DNA from: Oscheius dolichura
Taxonomy: Eukaryota; Nematoda; Chromadorea; Rhabditida; Rhabditidae
Direction: 5' to 3'
NCBI GenBank assembly: GCA_932521035.1
Contig: OW051492.1
Coordinates: forward strand, 7,440,001-7,504,000
DNA length: 64,000 nucleotides
Each line of letters opens with the position of its first letter. Position 1 is the first letter of the stretch. The notes beneath the pieces were generated by a model that was given only the letters and a program-made list of their open reading frames with translations, ran no database searches and was not told where the DNA came from. Made by a program: the position numbers and the translations under genes. Of the stretch, positions 12,663-23,677 are shown piece by piece.

Positions 12663-14180
12663 TTATTGTGCGCAAAAGAAACCGACCGTTTTGACCGCAA
12701 TATCAGGGAAGAGCGGCGGTTCTAATTCGTCTTCGATCTCCTCTTTCACAATTGGCTCGTAACCGCCAGCGTCAAAATGTTCCGGACTGCATTCTTCGGT
12801 CGTTTTTGACTTTTTCTTGCTCGGTGTCAGTCCCAGGAGTTCTTCAGCTGGGATTCCTTCAGGTTTGGTAGAGCGCTTCTTATATTTCCGTTTCTTTTTC
12901 TTGGCGTCTGTTCCCGGCACATACATCTCCTCTTCAGAGTCACCAGCTTGTTCAGCCAAGTCTTCTTCCATCGTTTCAATCAAATGTACATGATAAGGAG
13001 TATGCTTCAAATTTCCCCGGAGCATATCATCCCAGAGTTCTGAAAGGGGTCAAATTGAATATCTCCGAGAATAACTACCTGGATGTCTCATTCCGTAATG
13101 TTTCGGATCCGGATATTTCACAATAAATTCGGCTATAAATTGAGCCATGGATGCCAGGCGTTCCTCTATCAAAAAATAAGCTTCTCGACGCTTTCCCTTC
13201 CCTCCCTGTAATTTTTTTGTGAATATAAGGGTATCAAAACTTCTATACTTTCTTTTTCGGCTTCTTCTTCTCAAAGATACCCTTGGCTGCATTCAGAGTA
13301 CGATATCCGACGTATTTCCAGTTGGTCTGTTTTCCAAAATATGGAAAATGATATCTAGATCCTTGTGTTTAATATAAATAAGGAGAGTAGCCTACTCCAC
13401 AAAAGCAAAGATCTCCGGGGCTTGCATACAGTCGTCGGGGGCATTGAGTATGGCAAGGGCCTGGAGGAAACGCTCCGGAATAGGCGGTTTTAGATAGACA
13501 ATCGGGACCGAGTCATTTTCAGGCGGGTTCAACTGAAATGTCTTCTGGGTGGAATAAAGAGGGAGGATGACTGACACTAGTAGATGGCAAACTGGCGAAG
13601 ATCTCGGACTTCCCTTCCCGGTATTGTCCTTTCATCATGTCATCCCATAAATCTGAATTCTTACTTTTATTGTAATTAATTAAACGAACGGGGATATTTC
13701 ATGGAATAGACTTTTGAACACGGATCCGGGTAGCAGCGGTAGAATTTGTGGAATTTCTTTAGCGCGTGGTCCAGTTGGCTCGTATCTAGCTGATAAACCC
13801 ATTCCCCATTCTGAATTTCCATTTTTTTTCGATTATATTATATAAGAGCCTTACGTCATCCTGAACCTTCTGAAACCCTCCAGAGGTCCTCAATTTGCAG
13901 CCGGTAAAATCTGGCTCGTATTTATAGAAGGGAAAGTGTTTCCTGAGAATTTCTATCCTCCCAATTGATAGATAACTCACTCGATAAAATAGCCGATGCC
14001 ATCCTGAGACAATTTCTTCGAGTCGGTGTTCATGACGGCCAAAATGCCCAATTCCTTGTAGGTGAAGAGGGGCTGAGCCCAGCAGTCGTCGTCATTCTCG
14101 GCCGGGGGGTCGCTGAGCAGGGTCGACAGATCCGGCTTGACATCTTCCGGTTCCTCTTTGATTTGAGACGGGTCCAGCAT
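12663..14180 (-). CDS. Tandem winged-helix (forkhead-like) protein, divergent
   Basis: No confident orthologue. It contains two copies of a ~120-residue unit. Copy 1 has LFTYKELGILAVMNTDSKKL, IGYFIEKHFPFYK, then YPDP, Y-x-M-x-YP and LWDDMMKG. Copy 2 has IPERFLQALAILNAPDD, EIFAFVE, YHFPYFGKQTNWKYVGYRTL, YPDP, YGMRHP and LWDDMLRG. The first half of each unit resembles a forkhead winged helix (Y-x-x-L-I-x-x-A-I, then IxxFI-x-x-FPYY, then W). It lacks the typical NSIRHNLS recognition helix, so this is structural inference. The N-terminus has acidic IKEEPED-like SUMO-site motifs, and the C-terminus is a basic NLS region (KKKKRKYKKRS) followed by acidic sequence. Start taken as ATG 14180; splicing between 13295 and 13395 is unresolved. 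Probably nuclear. Confidence 0.6.
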
Positions 14181-16283
14181 TACGGGGAAAGGGGAATGGC
14201 GATCGGCCAAGCCAGCTAAAGGTCTGATCCGACAATTGGCAATCGAGCGCGCCTACTTTGCAAGCGGAATTCGAAAGCGGCCGTGATCTAGCCGTGAAAT
14301 GCTTCTTTTTCTACCTTTTTCTTTTGTAAATTCACTTCTACAGTACATAGAATTTGTAGATAATATTTATAAATGGAATAACACTACTATAGGGAGTCTT
14401 CCAGTGCCAGTCTTCCTTTCCAGTGATAAGCCACTCCTTGGTCGTCCGCCCGGTCTATTTCCAGTCGTTTTCCATTCGGTGTCTCTCCCAATCCGAGTCG
14501 ATTCCAGACAGATATCTTTCTCTCTCTCTCTCTTTTGCAGTTTTGCAGGCGGCGGAGAGGCAGGCAGGGACGCAGGAGATCCCGCCTCGGTCGGCCGTCC
14601 TTTCCACCCCGGCGCCCCAAGGATTGCTGTTTTTTAGTCGCTCTCCCCGGCTATATTTAGTTCCCCTTCATTAGTCCGTCGTCTTGTTTGTTTAGCTACT
14701 CGAAGTTATTTAAATCTCCTCTAAATGTTGCCAATTACAGTAGCTCCGTGGTGTCTAAACTTGGCCAAGTGCCAGTCCTCTCCTGTTGGAGCCACTTCAA
14801 ATCCCGCCCCTTCCATAACAATTCGTTTGTTTTTTCTCCCGTTTCCCACAATCTGCACTCTGCAGAATCTGCAAGATAGAACAGAGAAAACAAAAAGCGA
14901 TTCTCACAGTTCGTGTGCGTTGCCTGCCTCCACCGTCAGCTGATCCCGCCCAGTCGCTTTTTTTCTCATTATCAACACTCGAGAGGGTGGCTGACGGCTC
15001 ACTCTCATTAGTCTCCCCCTCCCATTTCCCCTTTTTTCCCTATTCATAGGCCATCAGAGGGGGAGGACACCCGAAGCTGGTTCCGCTCGCCCACACCGGT
15101 ACAAACTCGGCAGGAAGTGAAATAGGAGGTTGTGATAGCAGGGGAATACAGAGGATCTAGCTGCCGAGATTGTACGGGTGCGAGGAAAGCGCCCCCTCCT
15201 GCTATGGATGGAAAGTTCTGTATGTTTTTGGCGGGAAGGGGTGTGGCCGTACTCTGTGCCTTGCCCGATAACGAGCCACAAAATGTAGAAACCTCTCCCG
15301 CCGAGTCACGGGAGGACGGCCTTTTCGTATATTGCCTAGAAACTCTTTTGACGTCAAAGTGCCCGAGGCTGTCCCCCATCCTCCTTCCTTTTTCTCCCGT
15401 TTCAAAACAGTTTAAAAGTAAGAAAAAACAGAGAAGCCGGCTCTTTTTCCAGTGTAAAAAGTTTAACGGTCACTTGGCCGGGCCGGAGGGGGAGAGCAGC
15501 CGCCCTGGCTGGCTCCCTTTCAATATCCCTCGCCTTTTTTTCCTCCTCCGCTTCTCGATTATATTACACGTTCCGGAATGGCGTTAATCCTTTTCCAATT
15601 TCAGAGTCAGTCCATCGAGCAGCCGACAAGCGACAGGGAGGAGAGGATCTTTACCCTCTGACCAGATATTACGGTAAGTTGAGCGGGGGGATTAGGCTCT
15701 TATTAGGATCGGGGAGTGACGGGGGTGATTCTCCAAGAAAAACACAATAAAAACATCGTTTCGAGACCGTTTTAGACTAACAAATTGGGTGAAAATAAGC
15801 GAATGGCCCGAAATGGAGGGAACTATGCCCCTGGCCAGAGGGCAGACCAGTCATATGATGCGTTATTATGGTCTGCCCTTCCCGTGCCCATTAAAATCTT
15901 CTTTGTGTACCAATATAGGAGTTCTTGCCATTGTCATACTGTAATTAATGGTCTCGTTTATTCAAATGGCCCAGTAAGGGCGTCTTTGCCCGCCGCCGTA
16001 CCATCCACATCGCCTGGGAGCACCCTTTCCCACCTTCCCTCTCAAAATATTCGTTTTTCCCGCGCTGGCAGTTTGTTTTGGTACGCGGGAGGGCATCCTC
16101 CTCCCGGAAATTGGGAACAGCTGGAACACAACCCCTGCCCTGCCCCGTCTAATCCCTGTCCCCCCACAATCAATCGCCTCAAAGATCTTCCTGTTCCCCC
16201 CTAAATTTATAGTCCTTTAGTTCCCCCGATGACGTAGTTCCTCCCGTGTTTATCACCCCTTCTGCTTCCAGGTCCCCGGCCGT
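14181..16283. other. GC-rich intergenic region and Nudix gene 5' flank
   Basis: 2.1 kb without a supported coding gene. It includes a (TC)n tract at about 14515-14534, the palindromic repeat copy B (15091-15183), and splice-like sites (TTTCAG near 15600, GGTAAG near 15672) suggesting a 5'-UTR exon of the Nudix gene. Open frames here have no recognisable domains. Confidence 0.5.
15091..15183. repeat. Palindromic repeat copy B
   Basis: Left arm 15091-15113 (ACACCGGTAC then AACTCGGCAG) and right arm 15161-15183 (CTGCCGAGATTG then TACGGGTGC), with a 47-bp spacer. Intergenic. Confidence 0.85.
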
Positions 16284-17185
16284 ATGGTGAGCGTGGCTCC
16301 TTGGAAGGCCCGTGCCGGCGTGGTACCCCGTCTCCGCGACGCTGACGGCTATCGCATCCGAGCGGCCGGTGTCTGTATTCAAGGTAGGCGGCTGTCCCGG
16401 ACAAAGCCCTCCGTTTCCTGGACGAGGGCCTATCTGCCCCCGGTTGCAACCAAAGATCTCTCTTTTTAAGGTTTCGGGACCGATGCGATGGTGCTCCTAG
16501 TCAGCGGAGGAAAGAACCACGAGAAATGGGCTATCCCAGGTTATTTGATCCTTTTCGATCCCTCATAAAGGCATTCTCAGGCGGAGGCGTTGAGAAGGAC
16601 GAGAACCATGAGGAGGCCGCCGCCAGGGAGCTCGAAGAGGAGGCCGGCGTCCGGGCCGAGGTCATCGAGAGGCTCGGCGTCTTCCAGGTACGATGACTCC
16701 CTATAGAAGGGGATCTCCTGCTCTCCTGGTGGTTTCATTTCTAACCTTTGGCCTTTCTTCTCAGTTTACCCAACTTTTTCAGGATGACGACAAACAGTCG
16801 AGGACGACTGTCTTCCTCATGAGGGCCACCGAGGAGCTCGCCCAGTGGCAGGAGGTAGGGCCGTTTCCCAGACGGGGGGCCATTCCCAGTGTGGCCATCC
16901 TCCCTCCAGATGGGGGAGATGTGTCTAGGGGGCAGACCAGCTGACGCCAAGGGCTTCCTTATTCCACCAGGGTTGCCCATCTCTATTTGAGCACAAGTTC
17001 TCTCGAGGAGAGGGGACAAACAGAGCAGACGGGGGATAGCCTCCTCCTCGGATACGATCGTTTCATTTCAGGGGCAATTCGGCCGCAAGCGACGCTGGGT
17101 GCCGATCCACGAGGGCGACGCCTACCTCAAGAACTCCCACCGCGAATATCTGACTGCAATCCTTACCGGTAAATCAACCAAGTAG
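16284..17185 (+). CDS. Diphosphoinositol polyphosphate phosphohydrolase (Nudix, NUDT3/4 type)
   Basis: Cytosolic hydrolase of inositol pyrophosphates and Ap5A/Ap6A-type substrates by family. Start ATG 16284 (MVSVAPWKARAG). The first strand block is YRIRAAGVCIQ, then VLLVSGGKNHEKWAIPG. The complete Nudix box follows, beginning GGGVEKDENHEEAAA and ending RELEEEAGV, with the REx2EE catalytic Glu residues present. The C-terminal half has DKQSRTTVFLM and FGRKRRWVPIHEG, matching the DIPP-specific GRKREWF motif, and ends at TAG 17183. About 140-145 residues, as expected for DIPPs without the long tail. Five exons; the introns include one of 41 nt and longer ones of about 60-220 nt. Confidence 0.9.
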
Positions 17186-17506
17186 ACGGCTAGCCCCCTT
17201 TCCTGTGATACTATTTGTATGGCCCCTTCTTTTCTCTCCCATTCATGTATTTGTGTCCCCATCCCTTTCTGTATGGACAACGTGTCTGCCCCGTCTGTGC
17301 CGGGTATGCCCCGCTCAATATGAAGGTTTTAAACGGTTCGTTTCGTGTTTAAAGAAACAATACAATGACCCTGGAGGAGATATTTCTAGGAAGACAGCTT
17401 GATCAAGCAAGAACGCTCTCCCCGTCACCCGTCAACCGCCCTACAGCCGTAAAAGCCAGCCAAATGGCTCAACCATCCCCGAAAGGGGACTCATCAGTGA
17501 ATACAT
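17186..17506. other. Convergent 3' region, Nudix and F-box genes
   Basis: 321 bp between converging stop codons; nothing recognised beyond 3'-UTR-like sequence. Confidence 0.5.
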
Positions 17507-18856
17507 TTATTCATAAAGATAATGGTTCGGGTCCAAGAGAGATATCTTGCCTCTGTATTCAGCAATGTCCCCCATGATTTTAATCCATTTCGGCCACACA
17601 ACGACCCGCAGTTCGTCCGGCTCATATCCCTCCTTCGTGTCCCTCTTAATGGGTGCAATGTAAACGTTGGCATAGTCTAGGACAAAGCCCTGGAAGAGGA
17701 GAAGGTCATGTATTTCTTCCAATTGAAGCTGGTCGAATTTGTGGAAGAGAAGTAGGCAGAACATGATGTGACCGCCATTGAGGCAACTCTGGAAACGGGA
17801 CGACTGGATTGATTTCGGCAGACTGTTTTGTTTCTATTGGAAGAGTTCCCCTTACCTCAATGTAGTTAATCAACCAAGTCGGAGTGACTGTTGTGACGCT
17901 GTTAGTCGCGAACTCGACCATTCCTCTCTTGATCAGCCGGTCCACAAACTCGTCGTCCACCCCCAGGTCGAAGTCGCTCTCTTCCTTTTCACAGAAAGTT
18001 CTGGTGTTCCCTCCAACATTCATAAATATCTTTTTCTGTAACCTTGTCGGCTATCTACTCTGGTTGTCCCTGCTCACCCCTCCGAGTGCCCCGAGTTGCC
18101 AGAAGTCGTCCGGAATTCTAAAACCAGCTGCTGGAGCAAATGCGAAATAGCGCGGAGCTGAACCGTTTTAATTCTTTTTTTAGTCGACTACCTTTGCAAA
18201 AGTTCATGAAGTGTCTTTCTTCTCGTGTGATAGTGTTATGGAGTGTGTCCAGCCTTACACTGCGTTGCTCCTTCATCCAGTCAAAGTCGGGGTGGATTCG
18301 GTGAAAAGTCTTTCGAAATGTGGCCAAGAGATTGTCGCTTAAATTCGTCTGAAGGATGTCTCCCGAGGTTCTGACAATTCTGAAAATCTCACCAATTCCA
18401 GTACTTTACAGGAACAAGCAGAGACGAAGAAATTCATGTAGACGTCGATGAGCCGGTGATAATTGGGCCGAGTGCAGTGGACAGTCATCCTCTGGACCCA
18501 TCTCGCATTCTCCCACGAGAATGTCTTCGAAAAGACAAAATCTACCAAGCCGATGTCCTCTTCCTATTGTAACTGACCTGTCTTCTGGGTGGCCTTGACT
18601 ATTTCTATGACTTCCGTCGGCTCCCTTGCCCTCTTTCGCTGTTTTAGAATGAATGAAACCGTATTCTGAAAGAGTTCTGTTTACCGAAATATTTACGAGT
18701 TTTCACCTTGTCCTGGTGAATTGCCAAGACGTGTATCCGGGCCGGGGAAGAGAGAAGGGCGCGGAATTTGGACGAGAGACGACGGGTGGCCAGTCTCTCT
18801 CTCCAGGGAAGGAACTCGTAGACAGACCTCAGGAGATCGCAGGGGAACTGATCCAT
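17507..18856 (-). CDS. F-box protein, unknown substrate
   Basis: The N-terminus from ATG 18856 reads MDQFPCDLLRSVYEFLPWRE, then RLATRRLSSKFRALLSS, a typical F-box that would bind Skp1 in an SCF ubiquitin ligase. The rest has no recognised repeats. It contains WENARWVQRMTVHCTRPNY and a Trp/Arg-rich middle region, and ends DPNHYLYE at 17507-17509. This resembles the expanded nematode F-box families with undefined C-terminal domains. Several introns of about 35-50 nt interrupt it; the phase of the first intron (near 18680) could not be fully resolved. An in-frame upstream ATG at 18928 is possible. Confidence 0.7.
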
Positions 18857-19141
18857 TTGGATGGGTGAATGGATATTGTCAAAGTTAGTGATAATCGATA
18901 ATTGACAGAGAGGAGATGAACCAATCAATAGAACATTATTTCACCATCTAGGGGCAGAAGCGAAGACGCAATCGCAAGTTGGCAAGGGGGGTAGCTTCAA
19001 TCTTGAGTCCGGATGTGGCCCCGCAGATAAACTGTAGCCCTCCTTTTCCGATTTCTCTCTTCGAAATTCTTTCCATGTAAACAGGGATTATAGACTGGCC
19101 ATAAGAATGCTAGAATCGATTGCTCTGACCGGCAGCAGTCG

Positions 19142-19871
19142 ATGTCTTTCCCTGTCCTCCGGCTGTTGTCGGAGCCCCTCCGTCCCCCCGCTCGTCTTCT
19201 CCACACCACCGATGCCGTCTGTCTCCCCCGTCTTCCTTCCGATAATAACAGATTCAGTTCGCGACGTTGCTGTCTGACTTGGAGAAGGTTTTCCAGTTTG
19301 AAAAGCTGGAAAAGAATAAGGTGGCCGGTCTGCTGAGAAGTTACAAAAGTCGCGAGGAGGACTGGAAGCCGTTCGCCCAGTTCACCCGGGAGAAGTACAC
19401 CCGCAACCTGGTCAGGGAGTGCCCCGCCTTTTGTGCCGTCGTGCTGGCCTGGGGACCGGGACACGCCTCGAGCATTCACGACCACGCCGGGGCCAACTGC
19501 TGGGTGAAGGTGTTGGACGGGGAGCTGACGGAGACGAGGTTCCGGCCGGCCGGGGACGGACGCGGTCCGGTGAGGACCGGGCAGGCCGTCGTTCGGCGGG
19601 ACATGGTCACCTACATGAATGGTCAGTCCTCCTCCACCTCGAGACACAGCCTCTCAGATAGCCTGGGACTCCACATCATAGCCAACAACTCACCACGTCC
19701 AGCGGCCACTCTCCACATCTACGCGCCTCCCTTCGACAAGTGTCTGGCCTTCGACGAGACGATAGGTAACCAGCCCGGCCATCCAACTTATCCTCCCTTT
19801 CAGGAGAGCCTCGAGTTTCCAGCTGTGCCTTCGACTCGGTAAGGGGAGAGAAAAACAATAACAGAAAATAA
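19142..19871 (+). CDS. CDO1: Cysteine dioxygenase
   Basis: Non-haem iron enzyme that oxidises L-cysteine to cysteine sulfinate. Cupin motif 1 is HASSIHDHAGANCWVKVLDG, with two Fe-ligand His residues and the Cys of the Cys-Tyr cofactor. The third His is in DSLGLHIIAN, and the cofactor Tyr in LHIYAPPFDKC. YTRNL and LSDLEKVF match the family N-terminus. The start is placed at ATG 19142: an in-frame stop precedes the conserved exon, and a 35-nt intron joins it to a short Arg-rich exon (MSFPVLRLLSEPLRPPARLL). That leader looks like a mitochondrial presequence, unusual for a cytosolic enzyme. Three introns in total; stop TAA 19869-19871. Confidence 0.92.
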
Positions 19872-19945
19872 ACATGCGACTTGTATGTCATTTGCTCCTT
19901 GCTTTGATTCATTACTAGATGGGAGATCGTGATAGTTGCTGAGAG

Positions 19946-20092
19946 ATGTCCCGGGCCAATAAAGAAGAAGGGCGACTTTTGTTAGAGGCTGAAAGGGTCG
20001 GTCTGGATTTTGAGAAGAGGTCGGCTGAATACTTATTTGAGTGGGCAGTGGCCAGCGGCTGGTCCCACGCGGCCATTATGGACTTATGGTAA
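19946..20092 (+). CDS. Small ORF after CDO, 48 residues
   Basis: Open frame starting MSRANKEEGRLLLEAERVGL and ending AIMDLW, predicted to be helical and amphipathic, 75 bp downstream of the cysteine dioxygenase stop on the same strand. The residue composition is protein-like, but I recognise no family. It could be a small gene, the first exon of something poorly spliced, or chance. Confidence 0.3.
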   Translation: MSRANKEEGRLLLEAERVGLDFEKRSAEYLFEWAVASGWSHAAIMDLW

Positions 20093-20200
20093 AGCCGATA
20101 GAGAAATAGAACGAATTAAGACAAAGTGATAGAAAACGCTTGACAAGTGTTTATTGAGAACATCTGACGGTCCTACAGTGACACTTGTCGACGGATCTTC

Positions 20201-20581
20201 TCATCTGGCAGCGGCCGACAGGAGGACGGCCTCTTCCAGGGCGCAGCTGTTGATCTCCCTGGCCAGCTGGAGAGGCACCGACGTGGCCAGCACGTGGTCC
20301 ATCGTCTCCAGTGTCTTCTGTTCCAATTTATCGACCCCCGTGCTCATCTGGAAGCTGTCCTTTGAGGGGCAGACGAGAATGACCGACCTTTTTGATAGAG
20401 GACTGTGTGAGGAAGACGAGCACCGCTAGCGGGATGCACAATACCAGGACAAATACACCGGCGAAGCTGACGATCATCTGGACACCACTTACAGTGAAGG
20501 AATGGGGAAAGGCAGAGGATTAGGGGGCATCGGAACTTGTTGAAGTCTGACATGTCGGAGATACTGTAACGATGTCTCCAT
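20201..20581 (-). CDS. Small single-pass membrane protein, unknown
   Basis: Reconstructed as about 107 residues from ATG 20581 (METSLQYLRHVRLQQ) with two very short introns of 26 nt (GTAAGT...GTCAG, near 20455-20480) and 28 nt (near 20363-20390). Both junctions keep frame. The product has a Pro-rich N-terminus, one membrane segment (FAGVFVLVLCIPLAVLVFL), and a helical tail (VDKLEQKTLETMDHVLATS) ending LLSAAAR at 20201. No family recognised. Support comes from three otherwise separate open segments joining into one hydrophobic-plus-helical protein. Confidence 0.5.
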
Positions 20582-20697
20582 TTGACAGGCCAAAGCGGGG
20601 ATTCGAAAGGGCAACCTCAAGATGCCCTCGTTTATAAAGATTTATTATATCTGACACATAACACCCGTAATTAGGATCACACGGTTAGGCAGTCGGA

Positions 20698-22789
20698 CTA
20701 TTTCCTCCTAAAGACCCGGAAAGCGACGATCGCGACCAGAAAAAGACCAAAGGCGATAGTAGAATATTTCAAGAGGTCGACGAAACGAGGCACGAAGACG
20801 AATCCCAGCCAGATGAGGTGGTAGGTGTCGTCGTGGAGATAGGCCCGGGCCGACTGCCAGAAGAGGGGAATGATGGACGACGGCAGGTGCATGCATTGGC
20901 TGAAAGAGGATGGGAAGTGGATCGACTGGAGGACGGAGCCTACGGGACAATCTTATTGGGCATCGTGGGCATGCTGACCTGGAGCTGGACGATGGCCTCG
21001 ACGACGGTACCGGAATACTGAAATATCAATTCATTGGAGGGTTAATTGAGAGTCTGACCGGCTCGTGGATGTACAGGATAGGTTTGTGTAAATCCAAATT
21101 GGGAGCCAGCCCGGTAATGGAGTCGGCCACGGTCGGCGGCGAGTAGACAAAGTGGGGAGGGCTGTACATGACGGAGAAGGGAGACGGCTCGAGTCGGCCT
21201 GAACTGTTTCTATCGACCGATATGGGAGAGGAGGATGCCTGGATAGCAGACGAGGGGATACATGCCCGGCGGGAGGAGGTACGTTCCGTTGACGAAGGAG
21301 CCCTGGCAGCAGTCGGCACACAAGTTCTCCTGGCGACTACAGTCGACGGGCGAGACACAGGCCGACTGGTTCCGGCCGGGACAGGACGGCCACTCCGGGT
21401 AGTAGTTGACCTGCTCCACGTTACGGTAGCGGAAGCCGAAGTTCTTGTTAGCAGTCGTGTCCCACTGCTCGTAGGGGACGGAGTAGCTGAAGGGGAGGAG
21501 GGTCCGGAAGGGAAGGGAGACTCACGTGTAGGCCGGGATATTGTGGACGGTGGTCTCGTTCAAGTAGGTGGCGTCGAAGGATCGGCAGTAGAAGGACTGG
21601 AACATCGGCAACACGTCGTCCTTCTTCAGGTGCATCTTCGAGAAACTGCCGGAATCTGGAGAGACACGGGGTGGCGGAGGAGGGAAGGGGCGGACCTGAT
21701 CCTCGGATGCTCCTGGAATAGTCGTCTCCCCACCAGGAGACGGGGAGACTGGTCACATTGGCCCAAGAGACGACCTCCCCCAGCCGGTCGATGTTTCCCT
21801 TCCCCGTCCGGATCCAGTACCATTCGTCCTGGGTGTCGTTATACTGAAAAGCCCTACTTGTTCGAACAGAGGAGAGGCATACCCCCTGGAAGAAGCCCAT
21901 CCTCGGCATGTCCGGAATGGGGATAGGGATGATATTCCTGCCGTTGAAGAAGACCACCTCGATGATCCGCAGTAGTTCACTATGGGCAGCGGTGAGCAGG
22001 GCGTCCGGGTAGCCGTTGAAGAGGATATCTCCTATTGATTGGGTCCTGAAGAGATTGTAGACATTGTATAGGCGATCCTACACGAATGGATACTCGCCGA
22101 GGAGGAGGAGACCCCACGTGATGAGGACTTTCCCAGTGTCCGAGACATTATATAACGGGTCCCAGATGTCTGCCGCCGCTCCCTGAAAACGGTACCTGGT
22201 GGAGGAGAGGACAGACTCACTAGACCGGTGGGGTTGGGGATTGTCACCAGATCGTTCATACTACAGCCGTTGCACAGATCTGGCCGGGCAAAGTACGTCT
22301 TGTAATTCTCATAGAAGACCTGTGAGCCGTCGTCTGTCCATCGCATGTACTTCTTCTCCTCCTTCTCCTGGACAGTCCAAGGACCCAACTAAAGGCCATG
22401 AGAGAGGAGGAGACTCCCTACCTCGACGACGGCCGGCTTCGCCCCGTGGTAGATGACCTCGTCCGGATTGGTCAGATTGAAGAAGTAGAAGCTCATGATG
22501 TTGTTGATCGGCGGGTGTGACCATTGCCAGGTCGAGGTGGGCAACGTGTTGTCCTTGTTTTGTTTAAATTGGAGATTCTGAAAAGGCTTGTTATTGGTGT
22601 CCCCCAGTGGCAGAGTCGTCGTGTTCCTTGCCGCCGATAACGGCCCTTCGAAATGTTTACGAGGCCTTTACTCACCTTCTCGACGCCCTTCTTGTACAGG
22701 ATGGGGAACGTGATCCAGGTGACAATTCCGATTAGGAGGAAAATGACCGCCAGGATGAGAAGCACCCAGTCGCAGCGAACCAGGCGCAT
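20698..22789 (-). CDS. CD36/SCARB/LIMP-2 family scavenger receptor
   Basis: Two-pass membrane receptor for lipids or lipoproteins. Start ATG 22789 follows a TTTTCAG acceptor. The N-terminal membrane segment is WVLLILAVIFLLIGIVTW. Ectodomain blocks typical of CD36 are FFNLTNPDEVIYHGAKP, VELGPWTV and the two-Cys loop DLCNGCSMNDL; later exons carry DDYSRS and GLHVSLPSLPD-type Cys/Pro-rich sequence. The C-terminal membrane segment is YSTIAFGLFLVAIVAF, followed by a cytosolic tail of only about five basic residues (VFRRK), stop 20698-20700. No lysosomal dileucine signal is visible in that tail, so cell-surface location is more likely than LIMP-2-like sorting (inference). Introns are about 33-100 nt. 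Confidence 0.85.
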
Positions 22790-23677
22790 TCTGAAAAGCA
22801 ACCATTCAGGCATTTTCTCTTGGAGGAGATCTTTTTGAAATGAAAAATGTATAGAACTGTTGGGGGACGTTTCTTGGCAAAGGGTGAACATTCACCACGG
22901 CAGGGAGACAGAAGCTCTCGGCATTCCGAGTCTGCCATCCGGCTGAAGTTGCCTTTCTGGTTTAGAACGGCAACGGTCAGCTTTCCTCCAGATCCTAGAC
23001 TATCGCACAAATGCTGATCGTGGGATAGGCAGGGGACAGAAGCAGTCTCGTCCTATGCGGTGGCAGCGACAACTCCCGGTAGTGGGAGAGGGCATCCTCC
23101 CGAAATAGAGAAGACGGGGAAAGGTGCAAAAGTGAAGAAAAGCTCTAGGTTTCCAAACTCGTTCAGTTTCGGCCAAAGATCTCTCTTCTTTCAAAAGTGA
23201 GCCATCATCGTCTAGGTTTGCCTGCCGACGGCGCAAAAATCAAGAGAAGCCTCCAGGGACATGCAAGAGGAGGATTTCCTCTTGTCTTCTCCGGAGGAAG
23301 CAAAGAAAACAACAGCGGTGTCCGGCGGCTTAGAAGCTTGTAACCACGGGTGCATAGGATGCGATATGCTATCTGCCCCTAACTATTCTCCCCATGCCGT
23401 GATAAGGCGTGGCGGCTGCCCTGTTCAGTCCGTCCCGTCCCCCCGTAGACTCCACTCGGCCGTATAATTTAATAGACTTTATTAGAAATCCAAAATAATA
23501 AAAAGACGATGACAAAATGAGAAAGAGAAAGCTGGAAGACTGTTTGTAGACCGTCTACAAGAGCGTCTTTTAAGGCCTCATTGCATAAAGTAGGTCTCTG
23601 AGAGTACTGTAGTGGGCAGTGTGTGTGTGTGTGTGTGGAGGAGGAGGAGGAGGTCGATCGAAATACTCGATAAGGCT
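22790..23677. other. Intergenic, SCARB 5' and junctophilin 3' flanks
   Basis: About 890 bp with no supported gene. Contains a (TG)n run at about 23620-23637 followed by (GGA)n to about 23652, close to the junctophilin stop. An open frame at 23000-23236 on the minus strand has no recognisable features. Confidence 0.5.
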
